From positions 1 to 48,140 of the forward strand of contig JAHDND010000179.1 of NCBI GenBank assembly GCA_018435665.1: a stretch of DNA of 48,140 bases. Direction: 5' to 3'. Shown piece after piece: positions 16,844 through 28,512 of this stretch. Positions within the stretch are counted from its first letter, which is position 1. The number at the start of each line of letters is the position of its first letter. Source of the stretch: Candidatus Thiosymbion sp. GTDB lineage: Bacteria > Pseudomonadota > Gammaproteobacteria > Chromatiales > Chromatiaceae. The position numbers and the translations under genes are program-made. Below the pieces are notes generated by a model. It made no database searches, was not told the origin of the DNA, and was given only the letters and a program-made list of their open reading frames with translations.

Positions 16844-18064
16844 ATGACAAAGTACTTGCGAGACCTGTCGCTGCGCCGCTTGAGCCCGGTGATCCTGCTG
16901 TTGGGCGTTTACGGTTTCGGCATTTCCCTGGCCTTCCAGTTGGGCGGCTACCGTAGCTTTCTGCATGCCAGCCTGCTGCCCTTCGCCTGGATGCTGTACC
17001 AGGGGCGGGGCACCTTGCCCTGGTCGGAACCCCTCTGGTGGCTGCTGGGCCTGGGGGGCCTCTTGTTCCTGCAGGGCCTGGCGATGGCGATGGGTCCGAT
17101 CGAGGGGGGGCATCATGAGGTCTTGGGCTGGAGCCTGTTCGCGGCGATCCTGATCACCCTGGTACCGGCGCGGGTTGGCCCGCGTGGCGACCATCGGTCA
17201 CTGCTGGCGGTCATCACGGTGGTGTTCGTCCTGGTCCAGGTCGGGGCCTGGTTCTGGCGGACCCAGCCCTACATGGATGGGCGCTTTCTGGGGGTCTTCA
17301 GCAATCCGCATTACCTGGCGCTTTACGCGCTTATGGCCCTGGGCTTGCTGATCTACCTGATCGACTTTTACCGGGGCTGGCGAGGCTGGCTGTTGGGAGC
17401 GGTCCTGGTGCTGGATGTCCTGCTCCTGATCCTCTCCCGCTCCCTGCCAGCCTGGCTTGGCCTGGTGGCTGGCGCCCTGGTACTACTGCCGTATGCACCG
17501 TGCCGGAAGGCGGTGACGATCCTGGCCTTGTCCCTCCTGCCGTTGGTGGGTATGCACCTGTCCGGATGGATTGACCTGTCCGACGGCATGAAAACCGCTT
17601 GGATTTACCTCGCCAGCGATGAACGTTGGGTCTTGTGGCGGGAATTCTGGATACTGCAACAGGAGAGTACCGGGTGGCAGTGGCTGCTTGGTCATGGCTT
17701 TGGCCAGTTCCTCAATGACTACATGCCCGTATCCAGCTTCCACGCCCAGCGGGTAGAGCCCTATTTCGACTTTGCCTCACCGCACAATTATTTTCTGGAG
17801 TTGCTCTACAGCCATGGCTTCATTGGCGTCCTGCTTCTGTGCCTGGGCTATGGCTTGTGGCTGTGGGGGCTGATCAGGGGGATCAACCACAGCGTGACGG
17901 AGGACCAACGACGGCAGGGCATGCTGCTCCTGAGCCTGATCACCGCGCAAGCCGCGCTGGGTTTCTTTACCATGCCCTTTTTCGCCCGCCACAACCTGTT
18001 CCCGGTCAGCGTGCTGCTGGGGATCAGTCTGCGCTACATCGCCACCCGTGAGAAACATGACTGA
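16844..18064 (+). CDS. O-antigen ligase/polymerase-like membrane protein
   Basis: A protein of about 406 residues with ten or more hydrophobic helices and a large periplasmic loop around residues 250-320 (LLGHGFGQFLNDY, FASPHNYFLELLYSHGFIG). The H-N-x-x-L-x-L-x-x-x-G block matches the Wzy_C/WaaL O-antigen ligase superfamily. Such proteins polymerise or ligate undecaprenyl-linked glycans in the periplasm. The ATG at 16844 starts MTKYLRDL; an upstream ATG at 16826 would add six residues, and neither has a strong ribosome-binding site. The gene overlaps the following glycosyltransferase by 8 bases, making this the first gene of a polysaccharide operon. Confidence 0.8.
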   Translation: MTKYLRDLSLRRLSPVILLLGVYGFGISLAFQLGGYRSFLHASLLPFAWMLYQGRGTLPWSEPLWWLLGLGGLLFLQGLAMAMGPIEGGHHEVLGWSLFAAILITLVPARVGPRGDHRSLLAVITVVFVLVQVGAWFWRTQPYMDGRFLGVFSNPHYLALYALMALGLLIYLIDFYRGWRGWLLGAVLVLDVLLLILSRSLPAWLGLVAGALVLLPYAPCRKAVTILALSLLPLVGMHLSGWIDLSDGMKTAWIYLASDERWVLWREFWILQQESTGWQWLLGHGFGQFLNDYMPVSSFHAQRVEPYFDFASPHNYFLELLYSHGFIGVLLLCLGYGLWLWGLIRGINHSVTEDQRRQGMLLLSLITAQAALGFFTMPFFARHNLFPVSVLLGISLRYIATREKHD

Positions 18065-19220
18065 AGTGCCCTTGCCGCCGGTCAGCCTCATCATTCCCAA
18101 CTTCAACGGGGCGGACCTGCTGCGCAAGAACCTGCCGTCGGTCTTGGCGGCGGCGGAGCATCACGGCGGGGCCTGGGAGGTCCTGGTGGTGGACGACGCC
18201 TCCCGGGACGCGAGTCTGGAGGTGCTGGCGAGGGAATTTCCCCAAGTGACCCCGATCGTCCATGAGCGTAACCAGGGCTTCGCCGCCGCGGTGCATTCCG
18301 GCGTGACGGCGGCGGCCCATGACTGCCTGATCCTGCTCAATTCCGACGTGCGACCCGATCCCGACTTCATCCGGCCCCTGGTCCGGCACCTGGCGGACCC
18401 GGAGGTCTTCGCCGTCACGCCGTTGGTGGTGGACGCCCAGGAACGGCCCGGGGAGGAATCCTGGCGCTGCTATCGTCTACGGCGCGGCCGCCTGCGACTG
18501 CGGGACTGGGGGGCGCGGATTCCACCCAGCCCCGTGGAGACCCTCTTCGCCTCCGGCGGTTCCATGGCGGTCACCAAGACCCGTTTCAACGAACTGGGCG
18601 GCTTTCTGCCGCTCTTCCAGCCCTTCTATTCCGAGGACACCGATCTCGGCCTGCGGGCCTGGCGCCGGGGTTGGCCCACCCTCTTTGAACCGGCCAGCCG
18701 CGTGATTCACGATCACGTGGGTTCCGCCAACAGTACCCAGGTCGCCCAGGCCTTCGTGCGGCGTATCCGCTTGCGCAACCGGCTGCTGCTGGAGTGGCTC
18801 CATGTCCCCCGCCACGATCTCTGGCGATCCCTGGTGCCCGGCTATGTGCTCCAGGCCCTGGGACGACTCCTGCGCCTGGACTGGCGGTATTTCGGCGCCC
18901 TGGCCGGTGCCCTGGGGCTCTTGCCCCGGGTCCTGACGGCGCGGCGGGAGATCCAGGCTCAGGATCGGCTGGCCTTCTGGGACATCATGGCGCGGATCGA
19001 GCGCTCCCTCGATGAGGCCATGACCGTGACGCAAATCGGCGTGGCGCCGGGCAGTTGGGTCGGTAAGGATAATCTGGTCGCGGCGGGGAAGGGTGTCGGG
19101 GTGGGTACGGCGGTTGGCAAGGGCAAGGTGGCCGCGCTGGAGGTACCGGCCCTGGAGACCGAAGCGGTCAACGCCCCGGCTGATGGGGACACTGCTCCAG
19201 GGGCGGGGACCGGGAGCTGA
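18057..19220 (+). CDS. Family 2 glycosyltransferase (rhamnosyltransferase-like)
   Basis: A 387-residue GT-A fold glycosyltransferase. The N-terminal nucleotide-sugar domain has PVSLIIPNFNGADLLRKNLP, the VLVVDDASRD motif, LILLNSDVRP as the metal-binding Asp-x-Asp-like site, and FYSEDTDLGLRAWRRGW as the catalytic ED-x-D/L block. This matches GT2 enzymes of the WcaA/WbbL type that build O-antigen or exopolysaccharide on the cytoplasmic face. After about residue 320 the protein ends in a low-complexity tail rich in Val, Gly, Ala and Lys (KGVGVGTAVGKGKVAA) with no obvious fold. The ATG at 18057 is preferred over a GTG at 18048. The next gene starts two bases after its stop. Confidence 0.88.
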   Translation: MTEVPLPPVSLIIPNFNGADLLRKNLPSVLAAAEHHGGAWEVLVVDDASRDASLEVLAREFPQVTPIVHERNQGFAAAVHSGVTAAAHDCLILLNSDVRPDPDFIRPLVRHLADPEVFAVTPLVVDAQERPGEESWRCYRLRRGRLRLRDWGARIPPSPVETLFASGGSMAVTKTRFNELGGFLPLFQPFYSEDTDLGLRAWRRGWPTLFEPASRVIHDHVGSANSTQVAQAFVRRIRLRNRLLLEWLHVPRHDLWRSLVPGYVLQALGRLLRLDWRYFGALAGALGLLPRVLTARREIQAQDRLAFWDIMARIERSLDEAMTVTQIGVAPGSWVGKDNLVAAGKGVGVGTAVGKGKVAALEVPALETEAVNAPADGDTAPGAGTGS

Positions 19221-19222
19221 GG

Positions 19223-20248
19223 ATGGTCAGTGCCCAAGAACATCCCGTGGCCCCTGGCACAGCTAGCCCTTCCGCCTCCCGGCAGAGGGAGGGGGAGGTC
19301 GAGCCGCCACTCTTCACCCTCTTCATTCCCACCTTCAATCGCGCCCACCTCCTGCCGCGGGCCCTGGCGAGTATCGAGGCGCAGACCTGTCGGGATTTCG
19401 AGGTGGTCATCGTCGATGACGGTTCGACGGATGGCACCGCGGATCTGATCCAGGATTGGCAGCGGCGGGTGGATTTTCCCGTCGTCTATCGCTGGCAGGA
19501 GAACCAGGGTAAATACGCCGCCCACAACCTGGGGGTCGAGCTGGGGCGGGGGCGCTTTTTCTTCCTGCTCGATTCCGATGACCGCCTGTTGCCCCAGACC
19601 CTGGAACGTCTCCTCTATCACTGGGAGACGATTCCGCCCGCCGAACGCCAGCGCTTTGCGGGGGTCGAGGGCCTAATTGAGAGCCTGGATGGGCAACGAC
19701 TTCTGACGCACCCTTATCCACAAAGCCCCCTGGATGTGAGCTTTCTCGATCTCCAGTACCGGCTGGGGGTCGGCGGGGACAAGAAGCGCTTCATCCGGAC
19801 TGAGATCCTCAAGGCCTACCCCTATCCCCTGTTCCCCGGGGAGAAGAACATCCGCGACTCCCTGACCTGGAACCGCATGGCCCTGCGCTACGTCTTCCGC
19901 TGCGTCAACGAGTCCTTTCAGCAGGTCGAGTACCAGCCGGATGGCCTGACCTCCAACCGTTTCGCCATCCGCATGGGCAGTCCCCGGGGCTTTGGCCTCT
20001 GCTGTCTGGAGGAGGTGACCCTGTTCCGCCCCTGGCTGAGCCGGCGCCAGCGGCGGCGGAGCATGATCGACTTCATCCGTTATGCCCTGCACAGTGGTTC
20101 TGGTCTTCGGGAGCAGGCGCGGCTGATCGATCAGGCCCTGCTCTGGTATCTGCTGCTGCCGGCGGGCGCCATCCGCTGGCTGGGGGATCTCTATCGCCTC
20201 CATGTCAAGGGCGGGCACCAGCCGAACAAGGTCAAGTACCAGAATTGA
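19223..20248 (+). CDS. Family 2 glycosyltransferase
   Basis: A 341-residue glycosyltransferase. After a variable Ser/Glu-rich N-terminus of about 30 residues comes the GT2 core: FTLFIPTFNRAHLLPRALAS, EVVIVDDGSTDGTADLI and FFFLLDSDDRLLPQTL with the Asp-x-Asp motif. The latter half (SFLDLQYRLGVGGDKKRFIR, FPGEKNIRDSLTWNR) resembles amylovoran- and teichoic-type GT2 proteins. A hydrophobic segment near residue 315 (LLWYLLLPAGAIRWL) may be a membrane anchor. It directly follows the other GT2 gene in the same operon. The sugar and acceptor cannot be read from the sequence. About 145 bp without a gene separate it from the next one. Confidence 0.88.
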   Translation: MVSAQEHPVAPGTASPSASRQREGEVEPPLFTLFIPTFNRAHLLPRALASIEAQTCRDFEVVIVDDGSTDGTADLIQDWQRRVDFPVVYRWQENQGKYAAHNLGVELGRGRFFFLLDSDDRLLPQTLERLLYHWETIPPAERQRFAGVEGLIESLDGQRLLTHPYPQSPLDVSFLDLQYRLGVGGDKKRFIRTEILKAYPYPLFPGEKNIRDSLTWNRMALRYVFRCVNESFQQVEYQPDGLTSNRFAIRMGSPRGFGLCCLEEVTLFRPWLSRRQRRRSMIDFIRYALHSGSGLREQARLIDQALLWYLLLPAGAIRWLGDLYRLHVKGGHQPNKVKYQN

Positions 20249-20393
20249 TGCCCTTATTTGCCATGAAAAACCCGGAAGAACCAGGAACGATCGGGAAGCC
20301 GTCGGATAGAACGACACCAGAAATCTTCCGTGGCTTTCCAAGCACTTCCTCAGCTATCCCAGCGCATCCTTCTCTGAGCCTATCTCCTCACCC

Positions 20394-21524
20394 ATGACCC
20401 CCGACCTCGCCCTCTTCTTCGCCACCTCCGGCCACAGCGGCGTGGATCGCCTGGCCCAAAACCTGGTCCCGGCCCTGGCGCGTCGGGGCTATGCGGTGGA
20501 CGTGCTCCAGGTGCGCGGCCATGGGCCCCAGTTCACCCAGGTCCCCCCAGGCGTGCGCCTCATCGATCTGGGTAGCGCCCACGTCTACACCAGCCTGCCG
20601 GCGCTGATCCGTTACCTGCGCCAGGAGCGGCCGGGAAGCCTCTATTGCGACAAGGACCGGCTCAACCATACCGCCATCCTCGCCCGGGCCCTGGCCCAGG
20701 GGCTGAAGGCACCGGGCACCTATCTGGCGGTCGGGACGGGAACCACCCTGTCCCTGGACTGCGCGGAGCGGGGTTGGCCGCATGCGGCCAAGACCCGTTT
20801 CTCGACCGGCCAACTCTATCCCCTGGCCGACAATGTCATCGTCACCTCCCGCGGGGTGGCGGACGACATGGCGGCCTACACTGGTCTGGATCGCAACCTG
20901 ATCGAGGTGGTGCCCTGCCCGGTGGTCGACGCCGGGGTCTTTGCCGGTGACTTCCCGGTGCCGGATCACCCCTGGTTCCAGGAGGTCGATCCCCCGCCGC
21001 TCATCATGGGCCTGGGCGAGCTCAGCGGGCGCAAGGACTTCGCCACCCTGATCCGCGCCTTCGCCCTGCTGCGGCGGAAGGTGCCGGCGCGGCTCATGAT
21101 CCTCGGGCGGGGCAAGGACCGCGACCGCCTGCTGGCCCTGGGGCAGGACCTGGGGGTTGCCGAGGCCCTGGCCCTGCCGGGCTTCGTCCCCAATCCCCTG
21201 GATTATCTGGCCCGGGCCAGCCTCTTCGCCTTCACCTCGACCCTGGAAGGCCTGGGCTTTGCCCTCATCGAGGCCCTGGCGGTGGGTGTTCCGGTGGTGT
21301 CCACGGACTGCCCCAGTGGTCCCCGGGAGATCCTCCAGGATGGCAAGTACGGCCCTCTGGTCCCCGTCGGCGACCACCAGGCCCTGGCGGCCGCCATGCT
21401 GGCCACCCTGCGCCAACCACTCCCCAGGGCAAGGTTGCAAGAGGCCGCCCGGCCCTACGAGATCGAACACGCCACCAGCGCCTACGTCAAGGCCCTGGCC
21501 TTGCCTCCGCGTCAGCCGGGGTAG
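20394..21524 (+). CDS. Family 4 glycosyltransferase
   Basis: A 376-residue GT-B fold transferase. The N-terminal acceptor domain contains SGHSGVDRLAQNLVPALARR. The C-terminal nucleotide-sugar domain has LIMGLGELSGRKDFATLIRA, RLMILGRGKDRDRLLAL and ASLFAFTSTLEGLGFALIEA, the E-x7-E motif of GT4 enzymes, then GVPVVSTDCPSGPREIL. Such enzymes add sugars from activated donors to lipid-linked glycans in the cytosol. It lies between a GT2 gene and the asparagine synthase-type gene, consistent with one surface-polysaccharide locus. Confidence 0.9.
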   Translation: MTPDLALFFATSGHSGVDRLAQNLVPALARRGYAVDVLQVRGHGPQFTQVPPGVRLIDLGSAHVYTSLPALIRYLRQERPGSLYCDKDRLNHTAILARALAQGLKAPGTYLAVGTGTTLSLDCAERGWPHAAKTRFSTGQLYPLADNVIVTSRGVADDMAAYTGLDRNLIEVVPCPVVDAGVFAGDFPVPDHPWFQEVDPPPLIMGLGELSGRKDFATLIRAFALLRRKVPARLMILGRGKDRDRLLALGQDLGVAEALALPGFVPNPLDYLARASLFAFTSTLEGLGFALIEALAVGVPVVSTDCPSGPREILQDGKYGPLVPVGDHQALAAAMLATLRQPLPRARLQEAARPYEIEHATSAYVKALALPPRQPG

Positions 21525-21561
21525 AGCTGGGGAAAAACTGCTTATAAAGCGAGAACACCAC

Positions 21562-23400
21562 ATGTGCGGTATCGTCGGGCTCTTCAAGCGCCAGGCCCCG
21601 GTGGATGTAAAGGCCCTGGAGGCGGGGGTGGCGCGCCTGGCCCATCGCGGTCCCGATGACCGCGGGACCTTCGTCTCCGGCCCCTGCGGCCTGGGGCACA
21701 CCCGGCTGTCGATCATCGACCTGTCCGGGGGGCATCAACCGCTGCAAACGGCGGATGCTCAACTGACCCTGATCGCCAACGGCGAGATCTACAACTTCGT
21801 CGAGCTGCGCGCCGACCTCGAGGCCCGGGGGCACCGCTTTCGCACCCATTCCGACTCCGAGGTCATCCTCCACGCCTATCGGGAATATGGCGAGGGCTTT
21901 CTGACCCATATCCTGGGCATGTTCGCCTTCGCCTTGTACGACGCCCCCCGGCAACGCCTGATCCTCGGACGGGATCGCCTCGGCATCAAGCCCCTTTTCT
22001 TCGCCCCTCAGGCCAGCGGCCTGGCCTTCGCCTCCGAGATCAAGGGTCTGCTGCCCCTCCTGGATGAGCAACCGCCCATCGATCCTCTCGGCCTGGCCGC
22101 CTACCTGCAAAACCAGTTCGCCACCGGGTCCCGGACCCTCCTCCAGGGGATCGAGCGCGTCCTACCCGGCGAGGCCCTGTGGATCGAGCACGGCCAGGTG
22201 GTGCGCCGCCAGCGTTACTGGTCCCCCTGGCAGGTCCCGCCCCTGGATATCGGCTTCGCGGAGGCCGCCGCGCGCTTCGATGACCTGATGGACCTGGTCA
22301 TCACCCAGCACATGCGCGCCGATGTCCCCTTTGGCCTCTTCCTCTCCGGTGGGGTGGATTCCGCCGTGCTCCTGGCAGCGCTGAGCCGACACGCGGACGA
22401 ACCCATCCGCACCTTCTCCGTCGGCTTTCCCGGGACCTCGGTCGCGGATGAGCTACCCCTGGCCCAGCAGATGGCGCGGCGCTTCGGTAGCCACCATCGG
22501 GAGATCCAGCCCCAGGCTCGCGATATTCTCCACAGCCTGCCCCTCTCCATCTGGGCGGCGGATGAGCTGATGCGCGATAACGCCAATCTGCCCACGGCCC
22601 TGCTTGCCCAGGCCGCCAGCCAGGAACTCAAGGTGGTCTTTTCGGGCGAGGGCGGGGACGAGGTCTTCGCCGGCTATGGCCGGTATCACAGCTCACCCCT
22701 GGAGCGCTGGTTCAAGGGCCTGCTGGCGCCGGGTTCCCGGGGCTTTCGCACCCGGGGCACCTTCCGCGGTCCCTGGCCGCGCACCCTCTTTACCCCGGCC
22801 CTGCTGGCGCAACTGCCCGCGGTGCGGCAGCCGGTGGTCGCTGCCTGGCAACAGGCACCCGCCGCCTGGAGCGACTTGCAGCGCATGCAGGCCATCGACC
22901 TCACCCAGGCCCTGCCCGACAACCTCCTGGTGAAGGCCGACCGCATGCTCATGGCCTGGGCGCTGGAGGGGCGGGTGCCCTTCCTCGATCACCGGCTGGT
23001 GGAATTCGGCTTGGGCCTGCCGGATCGGCTCAAGGTCGCCGGCGGCGTGGGCAAGCTCTTCCTCAAGCACTGGGCGGCGCGGGAGATCCCCGAGGATTAT
23101 CTCTTCGCCCGCAAACGGGGCTTTCACGTCCCCCTGGGCGACTGGCAGGATGCGGACCTGCTGGGCCGGTTGGCCCGGGTGCTGCCTGAGCATCCGGCCT
23201 TGGGCCCCTGGTTCCGGCCGGAGGGGGTGCGGGAGCTGATCGGCCGTTGCCGGGAAGTCCCCAAGGGCAGCGCCATGCTCTGGGCCATCGTCCAGTTTGC
23301 CCTCTGGCACTGCTTTTTGCGGCAGGGGTTCAGTGAGCGGCCACCGGCCCTGAGCGACCCCCTCGCGCTTCTGGAAGACGGGGGGGACTGGGAGTCCTGA
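21562..23400 (+). CDS. asnB: Asparagine synthase (glutamine-hydrolysing) family protein
   Basis: A 612-residue two-domain amidotransferase. The Ntn-type glutaminase domain starts with catalytic Cys2 (MCGIVGLFKR) and includes AHRGPDDRG, LSIIDLSGGHQPL and IANGEIYNFVELR. The synthetase domain begins near residue 230 and has the PP-loop LSGGVDSAV at about 261-269 and FSGEGGDEVFAGYGRY further on. It forms asparagine from aspartate, glutamine and ATP, or amidates a sugar or other carboxylate when located in a polysaccharide cluster, as here. The ATG at 21562 is certain because Cys2 must follow Met1. The gene starts 37 bases after the GT4 gene and is probably in the same operon. The symbol reflects the family, not a proven substrate. 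Confidence 0.9.
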   Translation: MCGIVGLFKRQAPVDVKALEAGVARLAHRGPDDRGTFVSGPCGLGHTRLSIIDLSGGHQPLQTADAQLTLIANGEIYNFVELRADLEARGHRFRTHSDSEVILHAYREYGEGFLTHILGMFAFALYDAPRQRLILGRDRLGIKPLFFAPQASGLAFASEIKGLLPLLDEQPPIDPLGLAAYLQNQFATGSRTLLQGIERVLPGEALWIEHGQVVRRQRYWSPWQVPPLDIGFAEAAARFDDLMDLVITQHMRADVPFGLFLSGGVDSAVLLAALSRHADEPIRTFSVGFPGTSVADELPLAQQMARRFGSHHREIQPQARDILHSLPLSIWAADELMRDNANLPTALLAQAASQELKVVFSGEGGDEVFAGYGRYHSSPLERWFKGLLAPGSRGFRTRGTFRGPWPRTLFTPALLAQLPAVRQPVVAAWQQAPAAWSDLQRMQAIDLTQALPDNLLVKADRMLMAWALEGRVPFLDHRLVEFGLGLPDRLKVAGGVGKLFLKHWAAREIPEDYLFARKRGFHVPLGDWQDADLLGRLARVLPEHPALGPWFRPEGVRELIGRCREVPKGSAMLWAIVQFALWHCFLRQGFSERPPALSDPLALLEDGGDWES

Positions 23401-23475
23401 GGCCTGGATGTTCAGGGCAGCGGGTCACTGCCGGCCTCTGGTCATCGCGCCTCAATTTGGGGTTGCCCCGGGTCC

Positions 23476-24390
23476 TCAGGCTAGCGCGTGGCGGGCCTTC
23501 ATGTCCTGATAGACCAGGTCGGAGACGGAGCGGATGGCGTCGCCGCGTCTTTTCATCCAGGCGGCGTAGGCCTTGATGCGGACCGGGCTCTCGATGATGG
23601 CGACGAAGGTGTAAGGGTAGCTGCCACCCAATTCTCCGGGGGCGACGATGATGCCCATGTCACCGCAGAGCATGGCGGTGGAACCGGTCTTGTCATAGAC
23701 CCGCACGTTAGCGGGCATGGTGGCCACGCCATCGACCATGCGGTCGCGATTGTTGAGGGCGAGCAGGTCGCGCATCTCGTCCGCATAGGGCAACTTGCTT
23801 AGCCACATGGCCTCCAGAAAGCGATGATAGTCGCCGGCGGAGGCCAGGTTGCGGTAGGTCCGGCCGCCCTTGGGGATGTACTCGACGATGCGGGTGTCCT
23901 GAAAGATGCCGGGCCCATAACGTTTCAGGACCCGTTCGACATCAGCCGGGCCCTTGCCGGCGGCGTTCTGGCTCACCAGCTTCATGATCCGGTTGGTGGA
24001 GTCGTTGCAACTGGAGCGGATCATCCGCTCCATGGTCTTGCGGATCTCGGGGGTATAGCTGAGCTTTTTCGACTGGTTGGCCTGGTAAAACCAGGCCTGA
24101 CATACAAAGGGCTTGATCATGCTGGCCGCCTGGCGGGGGACATCCTCGTTGATGGCCACCAGCTTTTGGCGCGTGGTGAAGTCATAGACCGACCAGGAGA
24201 CCCGGTCCTTGGCCCCGATCAGCCCCTGGGCACGCAGGCTGGCGATGTGATTGGCGACGCGGGTCTGGAGGGTGCCACCGGCGGCGAGGGCGGGAGGGAT
24301 GGGGATCAGGGCCAGGGGCGCCAACAGATAGCCCGTGGCGCCAAGGGCCAGATGACGCAGGAAATCACGGCGACTAGGGTTGGGGCTCAT
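23476..24390 (-). CDS. Tat-exported serine hydrolase, class A beta-lactamase/PBP fold
   Basis: A 304-residue exported protein. The N-terminus PSRRDFLRHLALGATGYLL is a twin-arginine signal with an Ala-x-Ala cleavage region near residue 36. The mature part carries the three motifs of penicillin-interacting serine enzymes in order: S-x-x-K as SMIK (90-93), S-x-N as SCN (127-129) and KTG in YDKTGST (about residue 238). The spacing resembles class A beta-lactamases and related D-alanyl-D-alanine peptidases; the family includes true beta-lactamases and housekeeping hydrolases, and I cannot tell which. I see no clear Glu166 equivalent, which argues mildly against a classical beta-lactamase. The ATG complementary to 24388-24390 has a GGAG 12 nt upstream. 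Confidence 0.8.
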   Translation of the reverse strand: MSPNPSRRDFLRHLALGATGYLLAPLALIPIPPALAAGGTLQTRVANHIASLRAQGLIGAKDRVSWSVYDFTTRQKLVAINEDVPRQAASMIKPFVCQAWFYQANQSKKLSYTPEIRKTMERMIRSSCNDSTNRIMKLVSQNAAGKGPADVERVLKRYGPGIFQDTRIVEYIPKGGRTYRNLASAGDYHRFLEAMWLSKLPYADEMRDLLALNNRDRMVDGVATMPANVRVYDKTGSTAMLCGDMGIIVAPGELGGSYPYTFVAIIESPVRIKAYAAWMKRRGDAIRSVSDLVYQDMKARHALA

Positions 24391-24430
24391 TGGGGGGCTA
24401 TCTCCTGGCTGAATGGGAATATAGTCATCG

Positions 24431-24483
24431 TACCTCAATTTTCGGTTTTCCCGACCCTCCCTGTCGCTGCTGAAAACTGAATT
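24431..24483. repeat. Probable internally deleted copy of the dispersed palindromic repeat
   Basis: The 136-bp gap between the serine hydrolase and pgm genes contains CCTCAATTTTCGGTTTTCC followed directly by GACCCTCCCTGTCGCTGC and TGAAAACTGA. The first part matches the left end of the 41071 repeat (TCAATTTTTGGTTTTTCCGG), the second its right end (ACCCTCCCGAGTCGATGC, CGAAAAC), while the whole core is missing. A similar left-end-like stretch, CCTCAATTTGGGGTTGCC, lies near 23450. The assignment rests on by-eye alignment. Confidence 0.45.
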
Positions 24484-24526
24484 AAGATTTTTATACAATG
24501 GATTGCCGTGGTCGACAAACCGGACT

Positions 24527-26528
<2,002 letters not shown>

Positions 26529-28460
26529 ATGACTGTAGAGGCCCATAAGGAAACCCTGGAATTCAAGGCGGAGGTCAGCCAGATACTCGACCTGGTCATC
26601 CGCTCCCTCTATTCCAACAAGGAGATCTTCCTCCGCGAGCTAGTGTCCAACGCCTCGGACGCCGCCGAGAAGCTGCGTTTCGAGGCCCTCTCCGACGACG
26701 GCCTGCTGGAGAACGACCCTGAGCTGCGCATTCGCGTCGAGGTCGACAAGGACGCCGGCACCCTGACCGTCAGTGACAATGGCATCGGCATGAGCCGCCA
26801 GGAGGTCATGGACACCATCGGCAGTATCGCCAGCTCCGGTACCCGCCGTTTCCTGGAGGCCATGACCGGCGACCAGACCAAGGACAGCGCCCTCATCGGC
26901 CAGTTCGGCGTTGGCTTCTATTCCTCTTACATCGTCGCCGACAAGGTCACCATCCATACCCGCCGCGCTGGCCTGGGCGCTGAGCATGGGGTGCGCTGGT
27001 CCTCCGATGGCCGCGGCCAGTACGACATCGAGACCCTCGAGGTGCCGGAACGTGGCACCCGAGTCACCCTGCACCTCAAGGAGGACGAGCAGGAGTTCCT
27101 CCAGCCCTGGCGCCTGCGCGGCATCATCGGCAAGTTTTCCGACCATATCGCCCTGCCGGTGGAGATGCTGAAGGAGACCTACGGCGAGGAAAAAGAAGAA
27201 GAGGAGGAAAAGCAAGAGGCCAAGGCCCCCGAGTGGGAGCGCGTCAACCAGGGCACCGCCCTCTGGATGCGCAACAAGGCCGACGTGACCGATGACGAGT
27301 ACAAGGAGTTCTACAAGCACATCTCCCACGACTTCGAGGAGCCCCTGGCCTGGGTCCACAACCGGGTGGAGGGTACCAACGAGTACAGCGCCCTGCTGTT
27401 CATCCCCAAGCGCGCCCCCTGGGACCTCTGGGACCGCGACCAGAAGCACGGCGTCAAGCTCTACGTCCGCCGGGTCTTCATCATGGACGAGGCCGAGAAG
27501 CTCATGCCCCACTACCTGCGCTTCGTCAAGGGCGTGGTGGACTCCGACGACCTGCCACTGAACGTCTCCCGCGAGATCCTCCAGCACAACCGCAAGATCG
27601 ACACCATCCGCGGCGCCAACGTCAAGCGCATCCTCGGCCAATTGGAGACCATGGCCAAGGACGAGGCGGAAAAGTACCAGGACTTCTGGAAGGAGTTCGG
27701 CAAGGTCATCAAGGAAGGACCGGGCGAGGACTTCGCCAACCGCGAGCGCATCGCCGGCCTCATCCGCTTCGCCACCACCCACAACGACCAGGATGACCAG
27801 ACCGAGTCCCTGGACGCCTATATCGAGCGCATGAAGGAGGGCCAGGACAAGATCTACTTCATCACCGCCGACAGCCCCGCCGCCGCCCGCCACAGCCCCC
27901 ACCTGGAGGTCTTCCGCAAGAAGGGCGTGGAGGTGCTGTTGCTCTCCGACCGGGTGGACGAGTGGCTGGTGTCCTCCCTCACCGAGTACAAGGGTAAGCA
28001 CCTCCAGTCGGTCACCAAGGGCGACCTGGATCTGGGCGGGCTGGCGGACAAGGAGGAGAAGGAGCAACTGGAGAAGGCCGCCGAGCAACACGGCGATCTG
28101 CTCAAGCGGCTGAAGGAGGCCCTGGGCGACAAGGTCGACCAGGTCCGCGCCAGTACCCGCCTGGTGGACTCCCCCGCCTGTCTGGTGGTCGGGGAATACG
28201 ACATGAGCGCCAACCTGGCCCGGGTCCTCAAGGCCGTGGGTCAGTCCGCCCCCAGCGCCAAGCCGACCCTGGAGGTCAATCTCGACCACCTGCTGGTCAA
28301 GCGCCTGGAGAGCGAGCAGGAGGAGGGCCGCTTCGGCGACCTGGCCCTGATCCTGTTCGACCAGGCGCAGTTGGCCGAGGGTGGCCAGCTCGACGACCCG
28401 GCGGCCTTCGTCGGCCGGCTCAACAAGCTGATGATGAACATGATGCTGGCGGGGGGCTGA
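26529..28460 (+). CDS. htpG: Molecular chaperone HtpG (Hsp90)
   Basis: A 643-residue bacterial Hsp90 that remodels client proteins in the cytosol. The N-terminal GHKL ATPase domain has [34 protein letters not shown] and [15 protein letters not shown]. An acidic linker ([10 protein letters not shown]) lies near residue 220. The middle domain contains the NVSREILQ stretch, and the C-terminal domain is the usual dimerisation region. The length agrees with the family. A 12-bp perfect GC-rich hairpin 22 bases after the stop probably terminates transcription. The gene stands alone between divergent pgm and the downstream arsR. Confidence 0.97.
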   Translation: MTVEAHKETLEFKAEVSQILDLVIRSLYSNKEIFLRELVSNASDAAEKLRFEALSDDGLLENDPELRIRVEVDKDAGTLTVSDNGIGMSRQEVMDTIGSIASSGTRRFLEAMTGDQTKDSALIGQFGVGFYSSYIVADKVTIHTRRAGLGAEHGVRWSSDGRGQYDIETLEVPERGTRVTLHLKEDEQEFLQPWRLRGIIGKFSDHIALPVEMLKETYGEEKEEEEEKQEAKAPEWERVNQGTALWMRNKADVTDDEYKEFYKHISHDFEEPLAWVHNRVEGTNEYSALLFIPKRAPWDLWDRDQKHGVKLYVRRVFIMDEAEKLMPHYLRFVKGVVDSDDLPLNVSREILQHNRKIDTIRGANVKRILGQLETMAKDEAEKYQDFWKEFGKVIKEGPGEDFANRERIAGLIRFATTHNDQDDQTESLDAYIERMKEGQDKIYFITADSPAAARHSPHLEVFRKKGVEVLLLSDRVDEWLVSSLTEYKGKHLQSVTKGDLDLGGLADKEEKEQLEKAAEQHGDLLKRLKEALGDKVDQVRASTRLVDSPACLVVGEYDMSANLARVLKAVGQSAPSAKPTLEVNLDHLLVKRLESEQEEGRFGDLALILFDQAQLAEGGQLDDPAAFVGRLNKLMMNMMLAGG

Positions 28461-28482
28461 TCGTTACCGGGAGCCCCGATCT

Positions 28483-28512
28483 CGCGCCGCGGGACGATGG
28501 TCCCGCGGCGCG
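28483..28512 (+). terminator. Hairpin downstream of htpG
   Basis: A perfect inverted repeat with 12-bp arms, CGCGCCGCGGGA (28483-28494) and TCCCGCGGCGCG (28501-28512), and a 6-base loop CGATGG. No T-run follows, so it may act as a GC-rich terminator with Rho or as an mRNA-stabilising 3' structure. Confidence 0.7.

Noticed and set aside
23476..24390. Antibiotic-resistance class A beta-lactamase
   Set aside because: The SxxK, SxN and KTG motifs are shared with housekeeping serine hydrolases, and the class A Glu166 region is not evident, so a resistance role is not claimed.
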